Both the position numbers and the translations under genes were made by a program. Shown here piece by piece: positions 33,248 through 46,000 of a DNA stretch of 64,000 nucleotides (position 1 is the first letter of the stretch; each line of letters opens with the position of its first letter). The stretch lies in contig NW_017802713.1 in NCBI RefSeq assembly GCF_001625305.1, positions 1,523,954 to 1,587,953 on the forward strand, in the 5' to 3' direction. Under the pieces are notes generated by a model that ran no database searches, had not been told where the DNA came from, and saw only the letters and a list, made by a program, of their open reading frames with translations. The stretch is from Branchiostoma belcheri. Taxonomy: Eukaryota > Chordata > Leptocardii > Amphioxiformes > Branchiostomatidae.

Positions 33248-33506
33248 TATGTTTACCGAAGTAAAACATATTGTTTTTGCCCTTGTTTCTTCTTCTTCTC
33301 CAAAGTGACCTCTGGCCTAGTCAATGACCTGAACTAGACCATTTCTCACATGGTAACAGGTGTTGGGTTACATCATGTTGCAATTTTATAGTAGGACGGA
33401 TTTAGACTGCTGTCACCATATATGTGAATGTGTTTGAGTAAGAATTAACAGTGAAAACCATATGCGAAGGGAAACATTATGCATTTGCTTTGCAAATGTT
33501 ACCTTC
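33248..33506 (+). mobile_element. ATGTTTACC-family MITE, copy 4
   Basis: This forward copy runs from TATGTTTACCGAAG to the hairpin GCATTTGCTTTGCAAATG and TTACC. The receptor palindrome is half lost (CTAGTCAATGACCTG). It lies just beyond the putative 3' end of gene A. Confidence 0.88.
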
Positions 33507-33859
33507 CAGTTGATGAACCAATGTTGGATGGGCAGTGTCAAATGCCCAGAGCAACACCATGCTTCACTATGTATCATTTTGTTTCTGACATGACTTTACC
33601 AACAGGGCGTTTGAACTCACATGGCTTTGACATGTACGTATTGTCCGCCATATTGGATGGTTAAACCTAGGCGTTACTAGGCAAATTTGAATATGTTACA
33701 TAACATAATCATGGCATCAAATTTCTAGGTCTAACTCTTCCAGGTTATGCCAACCAGCGTATGCATGGTTGCATTGAAGTAATGTACTAAAACCTTACAA
33801 CTTCCATTTCAAATTAACTTCAAAATAAAGTAAGACTCAGCGGGATGACTTGGTCAAGT

Positions 33860-33865
33860 TTTATT
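33860..33865 (-). terminator. Putative polyadenylation signal AATAAA of gene A
   Basis: TTTATT on the + strand reads AATAAA in the direction of gene A. It sits at the border between clean unique sequence and the transposon-rich intergenic region. Confidence 0.4.
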
Positions 33866-34271
33866 GTCATTTGGAGGATGGTGTTTGGAAAAGAATTGGA
33901 CTGCAAACATCACTGGTAACAGTACATGATCAACGTCACCAAACATTGTACACAAAAATCGGCCCCACGTCTATCAACTCAACTGTTTGCAATTGTCTTT
34001 GACAACTAGAACCCTGCTGTGATACAGTTTCAGGAGCATGGAAACGTCCCATTTATGCAAATTAGAAACATGCAAATTACACGAGGAATCAATCATTTAC
34101 TATAGGACACAGATGTGGCACACAAGTGATTAACAACTTTTGTTTGTTTGTTTGGTACAGTTGAGCATACTCGCAAGGAATGGCAGCCTTCCAGTTTCTT
34201 TGTACAAAAATTGTTGTGTTGTAGGTTGGAAATAAATTACAAATGTCATGACTTAGATACGTAGTACAAAT

Positions 34272-34383
34272 TGTAGTCTCCACTAGTCTTCATAGGATAT
34301 GTCCTGGCCCTATCTGTTTCGGCATACATATAGTTGAAATATATGCTCATTAGCAAATCCTATGAAGTCTGATAGAGACTACA
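34272..34383 (-). other. Imperfect 27-bp hairpin within the gene A 3' UTR
   Basis: The left arm TGTAGTCTCCACTAGTCTTC (34272 onward) pairs with 34357-34383 over about 27 bp with a few mismatches, closing an AT-rich loop of about 58 bases. It may be an RNA structure in the mRNA or a small decayed MITE. Confidence 0.6.
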
Positions 34384-36229
34384 GGAATCAAATCAGAAAT
34401 ACCACTTGACCACCCAAATACAGATTCACAGCAAACCTAGCACAACATATTGTAGTATAGGACAAATACTTTATACAATCACGAATGAAAATGGCAAAAA
34501 AAAATCTAAAAAACTTAAAACTTTTACAACATTCAAGGACTAGAAATTTTAATTTTGCAGCAACGTGTTAAGAAACTGAGAAAAAAGTCAATTGAAATGG
34601 TCATGAAAAATACCTGGGCCATAATACTGCAAAATTTACAAGTGGGACTGGACAATAATTTGTTGCACAATGTTGTTATCAATGTAGTTCCCCTGGAAGT
34701 GTGCTTATAGTTGTAATGATATTGTTTAGTGCTAAACAAGTATACATGAGACTACCCCCTTTCAGATTGTATGTTTGTAAATGCCCTTCCCCTCCAGATT
34801 TCTATTGATAGTTGCCCAACTCGAGTGTGACCAAACATACGACAAAGAAAATTATTGTTACATACAAGACAGAATATCTGATATTTTTACAGGTAGACTG
34901 TTACAGGTTGAGTGTTCATAGGGTAGTTTTGCTATATATGATAATTAATACACAAATGCTGCCCTTACAACTATGCACCAAATCCTAAACCATATGAACC
35001 AAAATGCCATCACATAACAAGCAATCTGCAATTCTATCATCATTCGAATGGCCAAGGAGTATCAAAATATATATTCAAAAAATTCATTCAAGGCACATCT
35101 CATTGCAGTGCTAATACATACAAAACTACACCCCACTGGCCTTACCTAGTAATTTTGGGCTTATAACACATAACGTTTGTATCTTACTGTAACAGCATAT
35201 TATATGTATAGTCATGGTACAAAAAACATAACGATGAAAATGTGTCAAAAGTTACAACTACATTGAAGTTGTCTGTATAGTAATTCAGTTATATATACCG
35301 GTAAGTCCGACCCCACCTTTAAATCACAAACAAAAACTTCATTTGTTCAAGACTTCTTCTTTGTATTTTCATTAAATTGACGCAATCACAAATTAAGAAG
35401 TCATAGTTAGGTACACAGAATTATCCTCATACATTCCCATAAATACACGTAAAATTGTCATATCTGGCTCTCTCTCATTTCAACATCTACATGAGAATTC
35501 TGTCCCAAAGGAAAAAAATTATTTAAAAAGTACTAAAATATGAGATATTGTCTTCTCGAATTCAGAAAAATGCTCCAAGGAGTAAAATAAACATCTGATT
35601 TTTGGTACTGAATATTGGTGGCAAGATTGAAATATGAAAAATATAAATAAAAAATGTGAGACCAGTATATATAGTGTTTTGTGATAGTTATCACCCATTC
35701 ATATCATATTCATGAAACAAGTCTTTCAATGCATTATCTGGACAGTAAATTGGACATTTTGCTATCTGACAGAAATTGAACATTCAAACTTTCAAAAAAA
35801 AAAACAAGGGGTCTCTCAAATGTACCATTCTGATGTGTAGAATTGCCCCCAAACATTTCATATTTGTTTGCCATGTCCAAGCGACTTGTTCAAATAACGT
35901 ACAATGCCTTTAATTATTACGATTTACCTCAACAGTTACAAATACTCTTTTACGTTCCCCATTCTTAAGTAACCTCCTGTTCACAAAAAAGAAGACGGCA
36001 ATCCTTCCGGACGAAGTAAGTACAAAATAACCCGCGCCAAGAGATGCATATTCCGTATATACAATGCCGTCAGACTGTTCCTCTGTATATATGACATTTT
36101 TCCGCTCACCTCTATTATAATACATTATAGTCCCGTATGTACAAAAGTTCTGGGCATCGAACAACACAACTGAAAAACTGGGGGATCATTACATACAAAG
36201 GTTTTGGAGGAAGGGAAACGTCTGTTGCA

Positions 36230-36459
36230 TTAGAGGGTATGTCTTAAGTACGCTGTGACGGTGAGTGTTGCTATGGCGATGAGTGACATGGTGGCCGCCG
36301 GCGCGGTGCTACCGCTTTCTGTGCCAAGGACGTTGGGGTCGGCGCCTTGTCTGTCTCTGTCGTTGATGGTCTCACTTCTGGAGTTGCCTGGGGGGGTCTT
36401 CTGTTTCGGGGTTGTCGCGTCTTCTGCAAAGTACATCCCCTCGTCAGTCCTAACACCAG
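36230..36459 (-). CDS. gpc3/5: Glypican gene A, last coding exon (GPI anchor signal)
   Basis: The acceptor TTCCTTGCAG at 36469-36460 opens the exon. Its first two bases complete the codon left by the preceding exon (C|CT, proline), and the frame reads GVRTDEGMYFAEDATTPKQK, a hydrophilic low-complexity linker, then ESGSTAPAATMSLIAIATLT-VTAYLRHTL and the stop at 36230-36232. Small residues (ESGST) followed by a hydrophobic end with no charged tail are the standard GPI-attachment signal, so the protein is anchored to the outer leaflet after cleavage near SGS. Linker length and lack of cysteines fit the C-terminus of glypicans. The 3' UTR follows directly. Confidence 0.9.
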
Positions 36460-39400
36460 CTGCAAGGAAAAATAACGTCCCGTCAGTCTGGTCTATTTTG
36501 TACACAGTCTGGAAATGCTGCACAACAGCTCAATACTGTACTGGAAAAGCTCCAATAATGCCACACAATGAAGTATTACTACCTCTATCTAACGTACATG
36601 ATTATCTTGAAGAATGCAGTATGTGTGACCCTCTGAATAGTGTAACTGGCATTCTGTATCTACTTGGCAAACATGCTACAATTGTAATACTTTGTATCAT
36701 GCTATTATTGGGATAAATACAGTGCAAAGTCCTTGTTATTCAGAAGAGCAACATCATTATGTACACCAATAGTATTGATAGACTATGCTATAGGATGGAC
36801 TTAAATGACTGAATGCAATATCAAACTCAACCATCAAAGTTCGCAATAAGTCAGATCTCATTTTTTTGTGCTCAGACGCTTATGTAGATGCATGAGAGTC
36901 TTTGATTAACTTCTATTTATTTCTAAATGATGGATTATAAACAGCCAGGTTCAGTTTATTTTCCATAACTGCAGCTGTGTCTGAAAAGATCTTGCTGTGC
37001 CACCACCAACTGCCGTGTCTCTGTATTATCTCTCCAGTATTTGAGTGGCACAAATGTAAAGGTATAAACATGTCCCACTGTTGACACAACATCATCCCAA
37101 CCACTGCTATCACTTTTGTTAACATTACCAGTTCACCACAACCCGCTCTCTTAAACCCCCACATCAATCTTTTGCTGGTGGGAGCTTTGAACAAAAGGCC
37201 AGGAGCCTGTCCTACCCCCTGCCTGAATCCCTATGCACTTTGGACAATCACCACTCCATAGTCAGTCTATATAGGAGCTCAGTACAAAGGCAGAGGCAGC
37301 TTTGTGCCTGGCCCTCCCCGGCTGAGTGTGTCGACAGCAGGGATTTACTCACAGGCTACAATCCTCCTGTTCCTACAGGATCCAAATCTACATCTTAAAA
37401 CCCCAGCTTTACATCATAGTGTCGGGGTGTGTGCCAAATAACGCGGTTAACCACGCCTGATTGAATTAGGAAGAAGTCTGCTGTTAACTGTTTTATGCAT
37501 AATCCTCTTAAAGTGCGAGACATCGCCTTGTTTTCGGGGGTACGCCCCGCTCGTATATATGGTGGTGGAATCGTTTACATTCCCGCTGTGTTTTGGCCAG
37601 ACGTGATATCCATGTATTATCCATCGTGTACGCTCCTAAACCTATTTACGGTATACAGCATTAAATCATACGGGAAGCCCCATTTCATCGGCCGTTTTCC
37701 TTTATTGCATTTTTTAAGTCCTCGCACACTGTGCGTAACAAGACAAATATTTGCCGGATTTTCAACATCTTTAAATGGACGTGGCTTTCCTTAGCTACGT
37801 CAGTGACGCTCTAAAACCTTGTCTTGTCGTTAAATCATAAAGGTAACAGCCATTTTCTATTGCCGTATGCATCCAAGACTATGGTTAATGTGGCACGTCT
37901 CTCAACACACAAAGCTTCCTGTAATTCTATCAATGCACCCCTTCACAACAGCCAAGTGAACTGGACCAAAGAGAACCTGTTTGCAGCGAAACAGGAAACG
38001 AGGCTTGCGATTCCGGTGTTGCCACCCTCGGTCCTCGGGGGAAGGGATTTCAATAGAAATTACCATTATTATTAAGTATTAATAACATTTCACTCCTGAA
38101 CTGAAGCATGATGATTCCGGCGCATTCTCCATTCATCATGTGTCAGAATAATTGTGGGATTATGGGGGCCGGCACTCGACATGCCATCACAGCCTCGTAA
38201 AAGTGGGAGGGTGTGGTGGGATATCGCACATGTAGCATTAACAGCAATTCAGCCGGGATGGCAGATTACTATCCCGTGTCCTTCGCTCGTCGGAGAGGAC
38301 GTTCGGGGGGCCGTTTGCAACACTCGCGGGCCCTCGCAGAAAACGGGCGGAATTCGGTTACACCGAACTTGGGAATAACCAAATGAACAACGACAATGCT
38401 CAAAACGTCTTGCGCATTCTAATAAGCATGTTTCTGATGGCAATTTCACCTCGTTAACACACACAAGCTCTCGTCGTCACAGTTTCGTGGCTACGGGCAA
38501 ACGTAGATGAACACAGATAGGATGTTAGTGAAATGGCTCAGGACGGAATGGGCCTGCTGTTTAGTAGGTTTTCCTTTCAAAGAACGCATTTGGGGAAATA
38601 GCCACTCTTGCCTTCTTTATATCAATTTGGTTATAACTGCAAGAAACGGCAGATGGCCTCTCCGATCATCCTGGCAAACAAAGACAAATGCAAGAAATTT
38701 TTCAACAACGAGAAAGAAGAATGATTCACCTGGTTTTTGGACGTGATTTACATGGAATATTAGTCTTGCTCTCGGCCAAATGTCACCAATTGCACTGAAT
38801 TCATTACCATCAAATTAATTTCGAATGCAAAAGGTGGGAATTATTGTGCGAGTGGTGCATGGGTGAAAACACTAATACCCAATTTTCCAGTACCTGCCAG
38901 GGGAATGTTTAACCCCATTATCTAACAATGGACAGGACCAGACAGGAGTTGGGGGGTCACGAAAACCAGCCTGTCCTAATTTTCCTGGCTTAGCTTCTGC
39001 TACAATTATTGTCCTCAAGGCTTTCTGACATTTCCTCATACAATTCAGTTTGGCGCCGAGTTACAAATGATATTTGTTGGCTTTAAAAATTGAAGTGTGA
39101 ATTCAAAACTATAACACTGATGAGCAGAGTAAAGATCGCAAACCATATAAACCTCATGACATTTCCTTAACAAATGGTGAAACGGATATGTCTGAATTTG
39201 CCATCAGAGATGCCGAGCGTTTTGGTAAACATTACGTGACGTCTCCGACACTGCACAAGTGATTACACTCCCGGCTCTGCCTCATCCCCGACACCTTAAT
39301 GACACTGTGGCTCATTTTCAGCTCCGCTACCCAAGTGGGTCCGATCTGAAGCACGGGCCATTACTGCACCAGCGACCATAACTTCTCTGATGGGCCCGGC

Positions 39401-42400
39401 TTCCGCACGACTGAGGTAAAACTTTATCACTCGTCTGTTTTATCAGTGATTACCTATCAACCCATTCATGGTCTGCTAAGTGCAGACAACATGCAGATGA
39501 ATCCTTGACGAGTGCGGAAATCACCGATAAAAGAGACATGACCTGTCTCTGGGCTTGGAGTCTGACTTCCTTATCTTTTACTCCTTGTATTTCAGAAGTG
39601 ACGTAAAACGAAACGGCGAAATGGCCAAGATAACAAAACCTGTCTTTTTACAGCACCAAATCTGCGGACTTCTTTATACTGACAAAAGCAGACAGGAAAC
39701 AATTTGCAGTCAAAGAATATTGCCTTTTTTTTAAAATCACAAAAGGGAATTGAAAGAGAGAAAGGATATACTTCCGTTATGCACTTTTGCCTGTACATAG
39801 ACATTTCTGACTAGAGATATATTAGTAAATAGGATTCTTATGATATCCCTTCCCATTCCACCAGCTATTTTCTCTTTTTTCATCTCCAGGTTGGTTTTCT
39901 AGAAGTGATGTTATTGATGTAGATATAAACTCCACCATGGCTGTGAAGTGATGGAGAGGGGAAGGTCATGTCCTGATGATGATACCTACAGAGGGCCGCC
40001 ACCACAACCCTGTGTTATTGAGAGGCCACTTCTGCGTGTCGCCAATTCTCATTCACGACCGGGTGCCTCCTGTGGAGACGCGACGCACAAAACAGTCTAA
40101 CACGACCTAACGACGTGAACTTGAGATCAGGCTGCTGTCATTTATCCGTTCTTACTCACATAACGTTCTAATTATAAAGTACTAGTGCGACCTGACAGCA
40201 CAAAACACCTCGATGCCCCTTCGACAGCTGTCAAACCATCCAGGTCGCGACATGCATAATCACGGATTATTGTTTAATAATGCGTGCCGATCACCTTGCG
40301 TTGACTTTGTCCTCGGCCTTAAGTCGAGTTCCACGGAAGGCAAACTTTACTCCAGAATCCTCACGTGGAAGAGATGACTTGAGAGTAATAACCATGTGTC
40401 CCGGGTGATACCCAGCGGGTTTGGAACCCATTAGTGAACACGTTAAGACATCAGTCCGCGGACCGCGCCTCGCAAGGTTCTGAATTTTTTATCAGCTTCA
40501 GATAATCAGTTCTCATCGCCCCCGTTTTTCTCGTAGGGGCGTTTTTCAATTACAGGCCAATCAGCTGCACTTGTTCCAATGTTTCAGGACTGATAACAAG
40601 CCATAGGTTAACGTGCATATCTAATGAGACGACAGTCTCTAAGATAAGTCACCAATACTAGAGCACCGCATTAGATACAGAAATGTTGGCGGCATCATTT
40701 CACAAACATTACAGCTTTTCCTCCAACTTTTTAGAACAAACATTTCCAAGTAGATTTTGTTTCCACAGCCTTGTCCTGGTATTAATTGTAACAAAGGCCA
40801 ATATAATTCACTGCTAGAGATTTAAGCATTAATCTGATGTAATATATGGACAGATAAACTATTGTAGAAGAAAATTTCTTACTATGCCATAAAGAATCAA
40901 GAATAAAGGATGAGCTCGGAAAAGAGACATATAAATCAGCATTATCTGCAATGAACAACAATATATCATAAGTATTATAAGATTTCATCTTGGGAATGAC
41001 ATTGGATGGTGTTCTCTCTCTGTGGTATAAGTTCTATCAGAAGGTACTTGCCAAAGTTGCCCATGTCATTTGTCTAGACTTTGTGTACAATGCCTGAAAA
41101 TTTATCGTGTGTTGAAATACTATGATGGAACTCAATGGTTGGAATCCCTGCCTCTATCGATCCCTGCTATGAAAACTGATACGAATCAAATAATTAATGG
41201 CTCGCACTCGCCCAGAACCAAAATCAATCCCTTTACACAAAAATCAATCCGTGTATCACTTTTTCTGTTGGTGGATATTGATGGCCGACACGTTGGAGGA
41301 ATGTTGGTCCTAAATTAGACAACCTGAGTGACAATAGAGCAATGGCGGGGCACATTAATTCTCCCAGTTTTCGCCAAGCAGGCCTTGATTGTCTCTATTG
41401 AAACCTGAGACAATTCTACGAAGATTGACAGCGCCTTATCTGCGTGTGTTGATGTAAAACATTCGTCAGGATCTCCTTGTGAACAACAGCAATATTCTAC
41501 CTGCTCAGGCATGGAGTAATACCAGTGACAATCAGCGATCGTACCATCGGCAGATACATCACAGGCGCCTTTGAACTTGTTTTCACTCAACAATACGGCA
41601 CGAAACTTTGACGGGTGGAAAGGATAGCTACTATGTTGTTACATGTGTGATCTAATTGTTCCCATGTTTATTGCCATCACAAGAGCTTTTCTTGTCAAGG
41701 AATGCACTTAACGGTGATGGAAGTTTTCCTTGTGTATTCCTGCTGTTTGAATACAGCCTAGTTCAGCTTGAGTTAACTTTCTCTTTATTCCTGTATCCAT
41801 TATTGATTAGGCCGTACAGACTTGACTCCTTGGCTGGCTCCCACATGAACATGGATTCTGGCACGTCTCCTAAGCACTGCAAACACCAGACCCTTGCTCC
41901 CCTATTAACATCAATACGTGATGGTGCCAGGACTCAAGTAACAACTTACTGCAAACCAAAAGTTAACTTTCAGCCTTTGGTGAAACATATTACAAAATGG
42001 TTGAAGTTGTTACAATTTTCATAAAACTGCTGGAAAATCACAACAGTATACAAAAAGTTCTAATGAATTTTTAAAAACTTTTGGATGAGATTTTGGTATG
42101 GCCAGAGGATGCCATCCACAACACGAAGCCTACGTGGTCAGATTTCAATCTTTCAACAGACAACATCCCTGTGGGAACAAACAGCAATCCGTGATTGCTC
42201 TTTCTCAGTGTAACAATAGGCTACGTCCTGCCCTACTTTCCTGAACCCCGTGGCCCTGGTGTGTTATATGATGGATAGTTCCTGATGAAGAGTCTGAAGC
42301 TGAGGTGCCCCCACTCTATCTCAGGAAACACCTTGGGAACGTTGGAGGGGTCACCCCCGGCCAACCAGACAGCTCCGAATCTATCACTGTCTGCTGTGAT

Positions 42401-42660
42401 TGGACGATTCAAAACCAGCCTTTAACAGTTTATTTAGTGGTTGTGTTGTCAAACAATTGGCTGATCTACAGTGTGTTGACCAATAGGAAAGAGTCTTAGA
42501 ATATATTTGATGGGATTATACTTAATGTAATTTAAGAACATTAATTTTTCTAAATCTCTTTTGAAAATCTTCTTGACCATCATTAGAATCAGTTTATGCT
42601 TCCTTAACTAACCAACATGAAAAAGCCACTCACAGGACATTAAGGAGAAGTAAAACTTAG
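36460..42660 (-). other. Last intron of glypican gene A
   Basis: This is the 6.5-kb intron between the heparan-sulfate exon and the GPI exon. No transposon with clear ends and no additional exon was recognised up to the SINE at 42661. Chance ORFs only. Confidence 0.6.
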
Positions 42661-42860
42661 TGGGGTCATGTGGCATAACTGCAGAGTGCTCAACTCAGAA
42701 CCCAAGAGGTTCCGGGTTCGAGTCCTGACATGCCACCGATCTTGCGCCCTTGGGAAAGGCACTTTACACACTTTCCTCACTTCAGTCAACTGAAAATGAA
42801 TACTGCCCTGTCCAGTATTTAGTCCTCTGCATAGGTGGCGGCACAGAATAAGTTTAAAAA
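42661..42860 (+). mobile_element. tRNA-derived SINE
   Basis: The head TGGCATAACTGC (A-box like) and a perfect B box GGTTCGAGTCC (42715-42725) lie about 45 bases apart. They are followed by a tail (CGATCTTGCGCCCTTGGGAA, then TGAAAATGAATACTG) shared with the reverse copy at 27290. It lies in the last intron of gene A, antisense to the gene and only about 70 bases from the donor of the previous exon. Confidence 0.88.
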
Positions 42861-42931
42861 ACTTGACTATGCCGTCACTTCATGTGTTGTCATGAAGTGT
42901 TGGAATAAAAAAAAAGAAGAGTAAAACTTAC

Positions 42932-43097
42932 GGTCAGTAAGAGGCGGGGTCTCTCCGTCCCCACTGCCGCTGGAGTCCTGGTAGTCCTCGTCGTCGTTAT
43001 CCCCGCTGTACTCCCCGTCTGGTCCCATCCCGCTGCTGCCACCACTGTCGTCCCAGTCTGGGTCCTCCTCCCACATCGCCATCTTAGACACAATCAA
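42932..43097 (-). CDS. gpc3/5: Glypican gene A, penultimate exon (heparan sulfate attachment)
   Basis: The acceptor TATTTCCAG (43106-43098) and donor ACC|GTAAGT (42931) bound 166 bases that enter in phase 0 and leave in phase 1. The exon starts LIVSKMAMWEEDPDWDD, completing the last core helix, and becomes an acidic Ser-Gly region: DDSGGSSGMG, EYSGDNDDEDYQ, DSSGSGDGE. Ser-Gly pairs within acidic clusters are where heparan sulfate chains are built. Their position close to the membrane anchor is the defining arrangement of glypicans. An AAG|ATGG site inside (43080) could be mistaken for the acceptor, but the upstream one keeps the helix continuous with the previous exon (IIDKLKHIKE-LIVSKM). Confidence 0.92.
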
Positions 43098-46000
43098 CTG
43101 GAAATACAACAACACACACATCAATAACCAGGCCTCGAAATTAGACTTTTTTCCTATTGTCTCAGGACTGTCACGAAAATAAATTTCAATTGTCCCGAAG
43201 TGAGGATGAACTGTCCCAACCTGTTTTTCAGGAGGTGAACTTGAAGTCAGCTTTATTTTACTTATATATATGTTCTGACTTCCACGCGCACTATAATAGC
43301 AGAATAAACAGGAAATTTTGGGAAGCTTTTTCCAGAGCCAAACGAAACAAGGGCTAACAACATTCGGATGTTGTTTATGGCATATAGTGTAAGACCTTGT
43401 AGGTAATGTAAAGCATACATACATACATACACACACAGGTTTAGTGCATTGTAATTTATTGTTCAATCAGAAGGTATGGGTTCAAAGCCTGGGGTAGCTA
43501 AACAAAACAAGTTTCTTTTTGCCTTTAAATGATTCACAAAGTGAAAAAAATTACTTCAAACAATTTCCCATTTGACCACTTCTATATTGACCCGACCACA
43601 GAGCTACTGCACTGTAATAGATCATTGGTTTTATGTGTTTGGAATGATACACTTGGACGTGAACTTGGGAGGAAGTTTCGTGGATGACAGGTTGCCCTGA
43701 ACTGTTGACGACCTCTGTGGGGAATATTTAGCACTAGTTGCTGTACCGGCTTACAATGGGAGCTAGCCGAGCGCAGCGCACACCGCCTCACGGACCATAC
43801 ATCCTACTTATGATGCATGAAATATTGCAAATCAGGCCATCAAAATGCATCAAAAGCGAACAGATGTCAGACCAGGCATTCCTCAAACAAGATTCACGGT
43901 TATGTGGTTCCAGACCGTGGTGGAGCGAGCGAGAAATGGAGGTAATCCGCGGGAGACCCTAACGAATCATTTCGGCATTTAACAGTAGATGGTAAGGAGT
44001 ATTACCAGACATTAGCCATTAGTAAATGGCAGCTCTGGGCAGACAACTATTACAACATACATGTACCAGACACTGTAACTGGAGAAACTAATTCATACAT
44101 TTCGTACATGTCTGAAAGAGTTGACCTTTCAAACTCATATTTTTGAGCATATTCTTTTTCATTACGTCTTGCCAGTGATTTCATAATCTCATTCTAATCA
44201 TGACTATGCGGAAGGTATATTACATTATCCATACTTGACGACATTGTACTATTAACAATGTTAACAGTATTTTGCAGTCTGGTTTGAGTTATATCAAGGT
44301 ATTGACAACAATATATGGTGTCTTTTAGAATTTTAATTAAGGCACATAGATAGCTTGGAATCTCAATTATTTCTACAATTATTCTTTAATAGTTCGCCAT
44401 ACATTTCACCCAATATAATTTAAGAAACTTCTACACTTGCATGACTGTTTGGCTTGTATTGCAGGGATTTCTGTGTTGAAGGTACTGTTTAACCGCTCTG
44501 CTTACAACCATCGTGATGATAAAAGATGTTGAAGACAAATGACCTAATCACAGCCCAGGTGTACTCCAGCAGTGATGATCATTATCCACAGCCACATGAC
44601 CAGCCCCCACTACATTAACAGTCTCTTCAAATGGCTTCCAAAACACCAGGCATGTAGCAGGCAGTACAAGATTTCATTTCCGTCGTAATCAAATAATCAC
44701 AGAAACTGATACGCATTAGGTGATAAAACTACCTGGCTTCTTATTACAGGTATACAATCATACATAATTTGCATCTATTAGATATATAATAGTCCTTTAT
44801 GTTTTACTCAGTCTTTGAATGGAGCTTTGCAGTCAGTATTGCCAGTAAGACTCCCCAAAGGCAATGCTGTGCCTCTAGCTAAGTGACTAATTGTAGCACA
44901 GTGACTGGAAAGTTATAGTCTCCTCGACATCTGTCTCTATAACGTTACCATTTTCTTATTCACTCAGAAGTCTTCCGCACATTTAATGGACCCAATAAAT
45001 CATGTCTTCCGATCCTTAATGGCAGACTCTCCCACTTTCCACACCTTTTGACATTAACAAGTTATGCCTGCGCGAGTGGCCAGGGTCGGAATCCAATTTT
45101 CGGCCCAACCTACAGTTAATGGATTCTGCATACGAACTAATCCCCGCACAAAACAGTCCCAACAAAGGACAGAAACATTATCGCAGCACTAAATACCGCC
45201 AACGAGGCCCGGGGGGGAGCTAAACCCCATCCCGGATTCCTTCACAGTAACATTTTGTTAGGTGCTTTCAAACTGGGGGCGAATATATCACTTTTTATCT
45301 GATGTGTCGGCCATTGAGGGAACTGCGCGAGCTGACGGGGAGTCGTCCCGTGGAAATCAGCAGTTTTAGCGATAGCGTGGAAACGGCGCCGCAGGGAGGG
45401 CGGGTCTTAATGAGGCGGGGTAATCACGGCTGGACGCGCCACCTGTTCACCTCAGGTGAGGGATAACCGAGGGTGCTCTTCCTTAATTTTCCAGGGCGTG
45501 AACACGATACACTCCACATTTCCCCGCGCTCTCTCTCTATCTATCCGACTGGACTAACTTTCCACCAGGCCAAACTCCTCGCCATCATTTTCCTACCATA
45601 ATCAACATTTACCTCGACGTAACGGTTACCCAGCCAGAATGTTAACACGCAGATGATTGGGTATAGAGTGCCATCTTTGCTAACCTCCTGACATGATTCG
45701 CGCAGAGGTCCTCTCTTACGCTATCCAATTTTCCACTGCATGCTCCTTGAGATGAGCTGTTGCTGTGGGCAGGGCAGTCCTGCCGATGGGGAAATGACAG
45801 TCTGGGCTATAGTTACATCTGTCCTAAGCCTGGTAATCAGCCCCTCAAGCTCATGCCATGTGCAGGGCAGTGGCGTAAGGTGTTTTCTATATCAATGTGC
45901 ATAGAGGAGACTTGTTTCAAGAACCGTCAAATAGACTATCAAATTTTTAGAATAAGATTATCAATACAGAACACCTGTACAGTATCTATCAAACCTTTTT

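Larger units (their letters stand above)
33845..36229 (-). other. gpc3/5: Putative 3' UTR of glypican gene A
   Basis: The 2.4 kb following the gene A stop codon are AT-rich, free of the repeats that crowd the region beyond, and end at an AATAAA on the minus strand (33860-33865). An earlier ATTAAA (35909-35914) offers a shorter alternative. The length is inferred from these signals only. Confidence 0.4.

Noticed and set aside
42661..42736. Functional tRNA gene
   Set aside because: The B box is perfect but the arms do not pair as a tRNA, and the tail matches another copy at 27290, so it is a SINE head.
43080..43093. Alternative acceptor or start codon at ATGGCGATGTGG
   Set aside because: The upstream TTTCCAG acceptor is stronger and restores the continuous core helix with the previous exon.
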